Shown here in pieces: positions 59,142 to 64,000 of a stretch of DNA of 64,000 nucleotides. Positions within the stretch are counted from its first letter, which is position 1; every line of letters begins with the position of its first letter. The notes beneath the pieces were generated by a model. It saw nothing but the letters and a program-made list of their open reading frames with translations. It searched no databases and had not been told where the DNA came from. The position numbers and the translations under genes were made by a program. The stretch is from assembly GCA_040387755.1 (NCBI GenBank), contig JAZKDB010000002.1, positions 1,674,001 through 1,738,000 of the forward strand, written 5' to 3'. Source of the stretch: Rurimicrobium sp040387755 (lineage in GTDB: Bacteria > Bacteroidota > Bacteroidia > Chitinophagales > Chitinophagaceae).

Positions 59142-59903
59142 ATGGTACAGCAATATGGTCTGATAGGATTTCCTCTTTCGCATAGTTTTTCGCCAAATTA
59201 TTTTAATCAAAAATTTGCGAAAAATAATATTACTGCGCAATATGAAAGTTATTCTATTGAAGACATTTCTTTGTTACCGGATTTGTTACAACAAACACCA
59301 AATCTGGTCGGACTAAATGTGACCATTCCGTACAAAACATGTGTAATCCCTTATCTGGATTTTATCAGCCAGGAAGCGCAAGAAATTGGTGCGGTCAATT
59401 GTATCAAATTGGTTGATGGCCAATTATTGGGATTCAACACTGACCACTACGGTTTTTCCCAAAGCCTGAAACCCTTATTAAGCAATGAAATTAATAGCGC
59501 GCTGGTGTTAGGAACAGGTGGGTCTGCACAAGCCATATTCTATGCTTTGAAGCAAATGAATCTTCCTTATAAAATTGTATCCCATAGCGGAAAAAGTGAT
59601 TGCAATTATTCGGAGTTGGATGAAGAAATTATTCAGGAACATCAATTGATCATTAATACCACACCACTTGGTATGTACCCCAAGACTGATGAGTACCCTC
59701 CGATTCCTTATGAATACTTAGATTCATCACACTTATTATTTGACCTTATCTACAATCCTGAATTGACCACCTTTCTCAAACACGGAGCAGCAAAAGGTGC
59801 CTTAATAAAAAACGGATTGGAAATGTTGCATCTGCAGGCAGAAAAAAGTTGGGAAATATGGAATGAAGATCAGGACATCACTCATTTTATTTCTTTAAAG
59901 TAA
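59142..59903 (+). CDS. aroE: Shikimate dehydrogenase
   Basis: NADPH enzyme of the aromatic amino acid pathway that reduces 3-dehydroshikimate, 253 residues. It starts YGLIGFPLSHSFSPNYFNQKF with the shikimate-binding SHSFSP, then GLNVTIPYKTCVIPYLD with the catalytic Lys, GAVNCIKL, NTDHYGFSQSL, the Rossmann ALVLGTGGSAQAIFYAL and a C-terminal IKNGLEMLHLQAEKSWEIW. The ATG at 59142 is preferred to an in-frame TTG at 59130. It overlaps the end of the convergent methyltransferase gene by 17 nt. Confidence 0.94.
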   Translation: MVQQYGLIGFPLSHSFSPNYFNQKFAKNNITAQYESYSIEDISLLPDLLQQTPNLVGLNVTIPYKTCVIPYLDFISQEAQEIGAVNCIKLVDGQLLGFNTDHYGFSQSLKPLLSNEINSALVLGTGGSAQAIFYALKQMNLPYKIVSHSGKSDCNYSELDEEIIQEHQLIINTTPLGMYPKTDEYPPIPYEYLDSSHLLFDLIYNPELTTFLKHGAAKGALIKNGLEMLHLQAEKSWEIWNEDQDITHFISLK

Positions 59904-60582
59904 GCCTTACCAGATATTGATCCGACTCATCCACAAAAAGCAATTCGGTTTGAAATCCGGCTTCTGTGGCTATTTTACGCAACATTTGTTCATCTATATA
60001 CAACCACGAAAACCATTCAGATTTTTGTCTGCGATACTCATAACAGCACTTTATTTCGCCGTAATAATGCTCTAATTCCGGAACACCCTCTTCGTACATA
60101 TAGGCGACATCGGACGAATCGAAGACTAACTGTGCTCCCTTTTTCATCAAAGGTTTTATGTGCTCTAAAAAACGGCCTAATCCTTCGATAGTTTGAACCA
60201 AGCCAATACCATTCATCAGCAAGAGCAAAGTATCGTACTTTTCCCCTCTAAGTTCAAAAATATCCTGCACCCGTGCATCTTTCACCCCTCTTTCTTTCAT
60301 CACATTTACTGCACCTTCAGAGATGTCAATAGCGGTAACTGCTAAACCTTTATCCTGTAGGTATAAAGTATGACTTCCGGCACCTGCACCAATGTCCAAT
60401 GTTTTTCCTTTACAAAAATCCAGCGCCATTAACTCCAGATCAGGCATTGCTTCGGGGCTACGAAAATAGATGGGCACCTGCATTTCAACCCTGGGGCCAT
60501 GGTCATCATGCACCCAAAGTTTATATTGCTTATTACCAAAATAACATTCGCTTATTGCTCTTCCTAAAATATCCATATCCAT
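59887..60582 (-). CDS. Class I SAM-dependent methyltransferase
   Basis: A 231-residue methyltransferase. SAM motif I is TLDIGAGAGSHTLYLQDKGL near 62, followed by AIDISEGAVNVM (motif II), YDTLLLLMNGIGLVQ and LKPLMKKGAQLVFDSSDVAYMY-type strands. The N-terminal 50 residues (GRAISECYFGNKQYKLWVHD) and the C-terminal antiparallel part are not diagnostic of substrate. Its ATG overlaps the stop of the polysaccharide deacetylase gene as TAATG, so it is coupled to it and may modify a product of the same pathway. Confidence 0.85.
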   Translation of the reverse strand: MDMDILGRAISECYFGNKQYKLWVHDDHGPRVEMQVPIYFRSPEAMPDLELMALDFCKGKTLDIGAGAGSHTLYLQDKGLAVTAIDISEGAVNVMKERGVKDARVQDIFELRGEKYDTLLLLMNGIGLVQTIEGLGRFLEHIKPLMKKGAQLVFDSSDVAYMYEEGVPELEHYYGEIKCCYEYRRQKSEWFSWLYIDEQMLRKIATEAGFQTELLFVDESDQYLVRLTLKK

Positions 60583-61883
60583 TATTTCAAATTCATTTGC
60601 TGCATAAATTCTTTATAAGCCTTTGCCCATCCACACCATTCTTTTGTAGAACCCAAAGAGAAATTGTGAAATATCGTGGTTAATTTGCCGTTTACTTTTT
60701 GCAGCGATTCTTTCAATGAATTCAATTGCCTTAACGATTCTTTGGCAGACAATTTCAGCTCATAATGTGCAGTGGCATCCATAAAACAGAATGGTATAAT
60801 TAATAACTTAGTCTCCTGCTCTTTCTGTAAATCATACCAGAAAAAAGAACGACTGGTGCCGGCCCGAAATCCAAAATGTGTGCTGTAGCCCATACTGTAA
60901 TCTTCATCAATTCTGTTGTGAATCAGCAGAGTATAGGTCTCTGGTAATTTCAGCCGAATATAGTGTTGTCTGCTTTGGGTTACCCGCCTTTCAATGATTT
61001 CTTCCAAAGTGGATTTTTCCTTTCCCAAAAGATCAGGCTTCTCAGCACTAAAATAAGAAGGATGGATTCCTACCTGATTATTTAAAGCAATTTTTCTCAT
61101 CAATTGCCTCATCTGTGTGGTAGCAGGTAAAGTATTTTTATCGTAAGCCGTGTTTTCTTCTGCAGACAAAAAAAAGTATACTGGTCTTGGAGCCACAGCT
61201 TGATGGCAATTTTCTATAAAATCAAAACTGTCAAATGGATCAGGCTTTTTACCGGACAGAACTGCTGTACGCTCTGTTACAGCAGCAAAGTCTCCTTTAA
61301 ACACATCCCGAAGACAACCGCCAATTGAACGTTTCAAACCTTTATTTAAATAGCTCCAGGCTATGTCTATATCATAAGTAGGCAAAAACTCAAAAGACTT
61401 ACTCTTGGTTTTGATGCCTTTGCTATTCAATATCTTTTCAAAGGCCAATATCCATTCGTCTATAATGGGTCTGCTGAGTAGATTGTTTTTGTATAAAATA
61501 CTTTCTGTAGCCGGATAACGCTGATGCTTATCTGGTGTAAAAGGCAGGTATTCTTCGTAACGGCTCATCAAATAAAAGACGGCAGAAAACAAGTCGAAAG
61601 GAAACGCATAATTATTTTCTGCCGATGCAAAAAGCGTAGGTAGTTCATTCCAAAACCCTGTATTTACTTCCCGGGGTGAAATTCCATTTTCTGATAATAA
61701 CCCTACATTGGGTATAGAAAATGAACTAAGGCTATTGGTATAGTTTATGGTGAATAATGAATCCTGTTCGGTTTCAATTTCTGTACACAAGCTATATTCT
61801 ATCCCGAATTGTTGCGCAAAAATCCAATCGAATGTATAAGACAATCGGGCTGTGATTTCAGGAACAACAATTATGATACGCAT
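60582..61883 (-). CDS. Polysaccharide deacetylase family protein (DUF7033-like N-terminus)
   Basis: A 433-residue cytosolic-looking protein typical of Chitinophagaceae polysaccharide deacetylase-like proteins. The N-terminal half (about 1-150, RIIIVVPEITARLSYTFDWI, DLFSAVFYLMSRYEEYLPF) corresponds to the DUF7033-type region; the C-terminal half has the first motif FLPTYDIDIAWSY (Asp) and NNQVGIHPSYFSAEK (metal His), with PFCFMDATAHYELKLS later. No signal peptide is present. The fold suggests glycan or glycolipid deacetylation, but no activity has been shown. Linked with GNAT-like and methyltransferase genes by 3- and 1-base junctions. Confidence 0.75.
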   Translation of the reverse strand: MRIIIVVPEITARLSYTFDWIFAQQFGIEYSLCTEIETEQDSLFTINYTNSLSSFSIPNVGLLSENGISPREVNTGFWNELPTLFASAENNYAFPFDLFSAVFYLMSRYEEYLPFTPDKHQRYPATESILYKNNLLSRPIIDEWILAFEKILNSKGIKTKSKSFEFLPTYDIDIAWSYLNKGLKRSIGGCLRDVFKGDFAAVTERTAVLSGKKPDPFDSFDFIENCHQAVAPRPVYFFLSAEENTAYDKNTLPATTQMRQLMRKIALNNQVGIHPSYFSAEKPDLLGKEKSTLEEIIERRVTQSRQHYIRLKLPETYTLLIHNRIDEDYSMGYSTHFGFRAGTSRSFFWYDLQKEQETKLLIIPFCFMDATAHYELKLSAKESLRQLNSLKESLQKVNGKLTTIFHNFSLGSTKEWCGWAKAYKEFMQQMNLK

Positions 61884-61886
61884 AGC

Positions 61887-62792
61887 TTAACCCAGTAGTT
61901 TTTGTTTCAGTTTCCATAATGACGAATTGGTCATTGTAAAATTCGGATAACTAATTTCCGTACCCCCAAAACGTTGAAAAAAATTAGCAATTCCTTCATC
62001 CATGCTTCCTTCGAAATCAAATATAATCAACCCCAGTTTTTTTGCTTCCAAAATGGCAGTCCAAATCAACAATGCTATTGCACCACGATGCGTTTCGGCA
62101 GCGGTAGCACTCAGCAAATAATACATTTTTGTTTGGTCAAAACACAACCAAATCTGACCGAGGCAATTATCCTCAGTATCATATGCAGCCAGACTAAGCG
62201 AAGACTTGTGTTGTGCTGCTGCGGAGATTATCCGCTCAAAAAAAGAAACAGAAAAGGGATAAACTTTATTCTTGTCGTTAAACGCTCTTTGATGCCATTG
62301 AACAAATTGATGTACATCCAGTGGGATTTTTTTTAGGGTCAAATCCTGCTGTGCTTTGCGGATATCATTTTTTCTTTTAGGAAATATCTGAGCCCAAAGT
62401 TCTTCTTCCGTCGCCTGTAAGCCGATATAGTATGTTCGCTTTTTTTTATGCTCAAATCCTTTGGCAATAAAAAAATCTATTGCTGTAAATTCCGGAATGC
62501 AGGACCATTGCAACATATCTGTTTTAGGCAATTGGTTCCATAATTCACTCAAAATACCTTCACGATAAGCACTTAAAAATATCGGGCCGAGATAAGCCGT
62601 TAACATAGGGTTTCTGATAATTTTAAAACCCCATTTTTTCTCAATAGAATAAGGCCATACGGCCAGAATATTTTGATCTTCACTTACTATGGCCACATCC
62701 CATGCTCCGTCGCAAACAACATCCAGCCACCAGGCCTGAGCAAACAAAGGTAGCTGTTGAGTAATGCTGCGGTATCGTTCTTTGTGGGTCAA
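61887..62792 (-). CDS. GNAT/FemAB-like acyltransferase
   Basis: A 301-residue protein with a FemAB/GNAT acyltransferase outline. The N-terminus ERYRSITQQLPLFAQAWWLD, a central RKNDIRKAQQDLTLKKI, the FYERIISAAAQHK helix, and a C-terminal GNAT core IWLCFDQTKMYYLLSATAAE followed by AIALLIWTAILEAKKLG and DFEGSMDEGIANFFQRFGG. FemAB relatives transfer amino acids or acyl groups to envelope glycans. It sits between LutB-like and deacetylase genes (11- and 3-base gaps), so it may belong to the envelope modification unit. Donor and acceptor unknown. Confidence 0.7.
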   Translation of the reverse strand: MTHKERYRSITQQLPLFAQAWWLDVVCDGAWDVAIVSEDQNILAVWPYSIEKKWGFKIIRNPMLTAYLGPIFLSAYREGILSELWNQLPKTDMLQWSCIPEFTAIDFFIAKGFEHKKKRTYYIGLQATEEELWAQIFPKRKNDIRKAQQDLTLKKIPLDVHQFVQWHQRAFNDKNKVYPFSVSFFERIISAAAQHKSSLSLAAYDTEDNCLGQIWLCFDQTKMYYLLSATAAETHRGAIALLIWTAILEAKKLGLIIFDFEGSMDEGIANFFQRFGGTEISYPNFTMTNSSLWKLKQKLLG

Positions 62793-62803
62793 TACTAAAG
62801 TGA

Positions 62804-64000
62804 TTAGGCTTTGTTTCTATTTCTGTCCGCAAACATTTGCTGAAAAGTTTGTGCCGGAAATTCAATTTCTTCCCTTCTGTTTGCCCAGCTTTTACTAAAC
62901 ACAGAATGAAAGACTTTGTTCTTGATTCCCTGACCGGCAAGACCTATCAGACTTCTGTTCATCATTCCTTTTTGCCACAATTTCCATCCCATATTTTCCT
63001 GAAAACCATTCAAACCTTCTGTAACGGCCTCTTGTCTGTTGGCCAATAACATGGAGTGAATATTTATTTTAAGCGGGCAAACTTCTGTACAGTTTCCACA
63101 CAAACTGGAAGCATAACTGAGGTGCTTATATTCGCTCATGCCCATCATATGCGGAGTAATAACTGCACCAATTGGGCCACTATAAGTAGCACCATAAGCA
63201 TGCCCTCCAATGTTTTTGTAGATTGGACAGGCATTAAGGCAAGAGCCACAACGGATACAATACATGCTTTCCCTGACATTCGGGTCGGCCAACAAATTGG
63301 TACGCCCGTTGTCCAGCATAATCACATACATTTCTTCAGGCCCGTCCTGTTCATTTTTTTGTTTAGGTCCGCTAAAAAGCGTGTTGTAAGAAGTCACTTT
63401 TTGTCCTGTACCAAAAGTGGCTAGTAAGGGTAGAAATAAATTTAAATCTTTGACCGTTGGAATTACCTTTTCAATTCCGACAATAGCAATGTGTACTTTG
63501 GGGAGAGCAGTGGTCAATCTGGCATTTCCTTCGTTTTCTGTTACAGAAATCGCACCGGCATCAGCTATCCAGAAATTAGCTCCGGTAATGCCTATCTGTG
63601 CTGTTTGATACTTGCTTCTTAATTTTTCACGGGCTACCAAAGTGAGTTCTGTAGGAGTAAGATTGGAAGGCGTTCCCAGTTTTTCATGAAAAAGTTTCGC
63701 TACGTCTTCCTTGCTTTTATGCATAGCCGGAGTAACGATATGGTAAGGCGCTTCGCCATCCAATTGCTGAATGTATTCGCCCAAATCAGTTTCCACTGAT
63801 TCAATACCATTTTCTTCCAGAAATTTATTGAGGTGAATCTCTTCTGTCACCATGGACTTTGACTTGACAATCTGCGTAGTGTTATTTTGCTTACAAATCG
63901 TCAGGATATGCTGCAAAGCTTCAGCAGCATCATTTGCCCACAATAATTTACCGCCTTTGGCCGTAAAATTTTTCTCGAAAGTTTCCAGATGTTTGTCCAG
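62804..64000 (-). CDS. Lactate utilisation protein B-like iron-sulfur protein (N-terminus outside window)
   Basis: LutB/LldF-type protein: a DUF162/LUD domain followed by two 4Fe-4S ferredoxin sites. 398 residues and the stop are present; the frame is open through base 64000, so the N-terminus lies to the right. Features: ANFWIADAGAISVTENEGNA, the LUD fold, then CIRCGSCLNACPIYKNIGG and CGNCTEVCPLKINIHSM with eight Cys ligands. In LutABC it takes electrons in L-lactate oxidation. No LutA or LutC is in the window on this side. First visible gene of the operon with the GNAT, deacetylase and methyltransferase genes. Confidence 0.9.
   Translation of the reverse strand: MDKHLETFEKNFTAKGGKLLWANDAAEALQHILTICKQNNTTQIVKSKSMVTEEIHLNKFLEENGIESVETDLGEYIQQLDGEAPYHIVTPAMHKSKEDVAKLFHEKLGTPSNLTPTELTLVAREKLRSKYQTAQIGITGANFWIADAGAISVTENEGNARLTTALPKVHIAIVGIEKVIPTVKDLNLFLPLLATFGTGQKVTSYNTLFSGPKQKNEQDGPEEMYVIMLDNGRTNLLADPNVRESMYCIRCGSCLNACPIYKNIGGHAYGATYSGPIGAVITPHMMGMSEYKHLSYASSLCGNCTEVCPLKINIHSMLLANRQEAVTEGLNGFQENMGWKLWQKGMMNRSLIGLAGQGIKNKVFHSVFSKSWANRREEIEFPAQTFQQMFADRNRNKA

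Noticed and set aside
1..64000. CRISPR array, prophage, IS element, toxin-antitoxin or restriction system
   Set aside because: No spaced direct repeats with unique spacers, no transposase or phage structural motifs and no Cas, toxin or methylase-endonuclease pair on either strand. The XRE regulator at 28183 has no toxin-like partner.

Overview
The window is a chromosomal segment from a Bacteroidota bacterium, most likely a relative of the Chitinophagaceae. The evidence is the promoter type (TAnnTTTG -7 boxes at many gene starts), two type IX secretion C-terminal domains (a type A domain on a subtilase at 23340-25022 and a type B gliding-motility-associated domain at 48851-50668), a GldC homologue, families largely restricted to this phylum (DUF4293, DUF1684, DUF7033-like polysaccharide deacetylase), hybrid propeller sensor kinases, and LxxC-CKK-type lipoprotein signals. 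The content is mostly core and household genes. I see no prophage, insertion sequence, transposase, CRISPR array, restriction system or other defence island.

Layout. 1-6170: an aldo/keto reductase running off the left edge, then a surface-polysaccharide block (Wzz-like co-polymerase, Wzy/ligase-like protein, a frameshifted lipoprotein gene, a small anchored protein and a GT-C-like membrane glycosyltransferase). 6193-9551: nitroreductase, a first LuxR-type response regulator plus TPR histidine kinase, and a probable new structured RNA. 9660-17934: iron-permease-like protein, a DUF502-serC-DUF1015 operon, a DtxR-type regulator, a secreted GH3/beta-lactamase fusion and a TIGR01777 epimerase. 17927-25858: a second kinase/regulator pair, a Tat-type class V aminotransferase, a YbjQ protein, a T9SS subtilase and a lipoprotein. 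25950-31364: mnmA, a secreted HExxH protein in an operon with an XRE regulator, DUF1684, serS and DUF4293. 31628-36972: redox proteins (TlpA-like, peroxiredoxin-like), low-Mr phosphatase, hisS-tag and a dihaem cytochrome c peroxidase. 37039-41582: lipoprotein and a third kinase/regulator pair. 41871-46635: odhB/sucB, tRNA-Arg(CCT) with a damaged upstream copy, and a six-gene operon (NadR kinase-like, RluA-like, GldC, YqeY, CvpA, PabA/TrpG). 46636-48794: repeat-rich intergenic DNA, a MoxR ATPase and a small membrane protein. 48851-58165: type B T9SS protein and a compact operon (lpxB, OYE-type reductase, DUF922 protein, PIG-L deacetylase, an unlisted 38-residue membrane peptide, sodium:solute symporter). 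58298-64000: phosphosulfolactate synthase, aroE and a four-gene operon (LutB-like, GNAT/FemAB-like, polysaccharide deacetylase, methyltransferase) that leaves the window on the right.

The most interesting signals are not large genes. They are (i) a probable 170-nt RNA at about 9381-9551 with its own promoter, a 14-bp long-range helix and a terminator that together form a pseudoknot or a switch; (ii) -7 boxes only 4-6 nt from the start codon of the DtxR-type regulator, hisS and the GH3 fusion, predicting leaderless mRNAs; (iii) a 38-residue membrane peptide translationally coupled to a sodium symporter; (iv) a broken 5' copy of tRNA-Arg split by a 29-nt double palindrome; and (v) a perfect 14-bp palindrome in the promoter of the XRE operon. 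Three paralogous kinase/LuxR-regulator pairs in 35 kb are also notable.

Limits: all calls are by eye. Family names rest on recognised motifs and overall sequence, start codons were often moved inward using promoter position or signal peptides, and no database search was possible.
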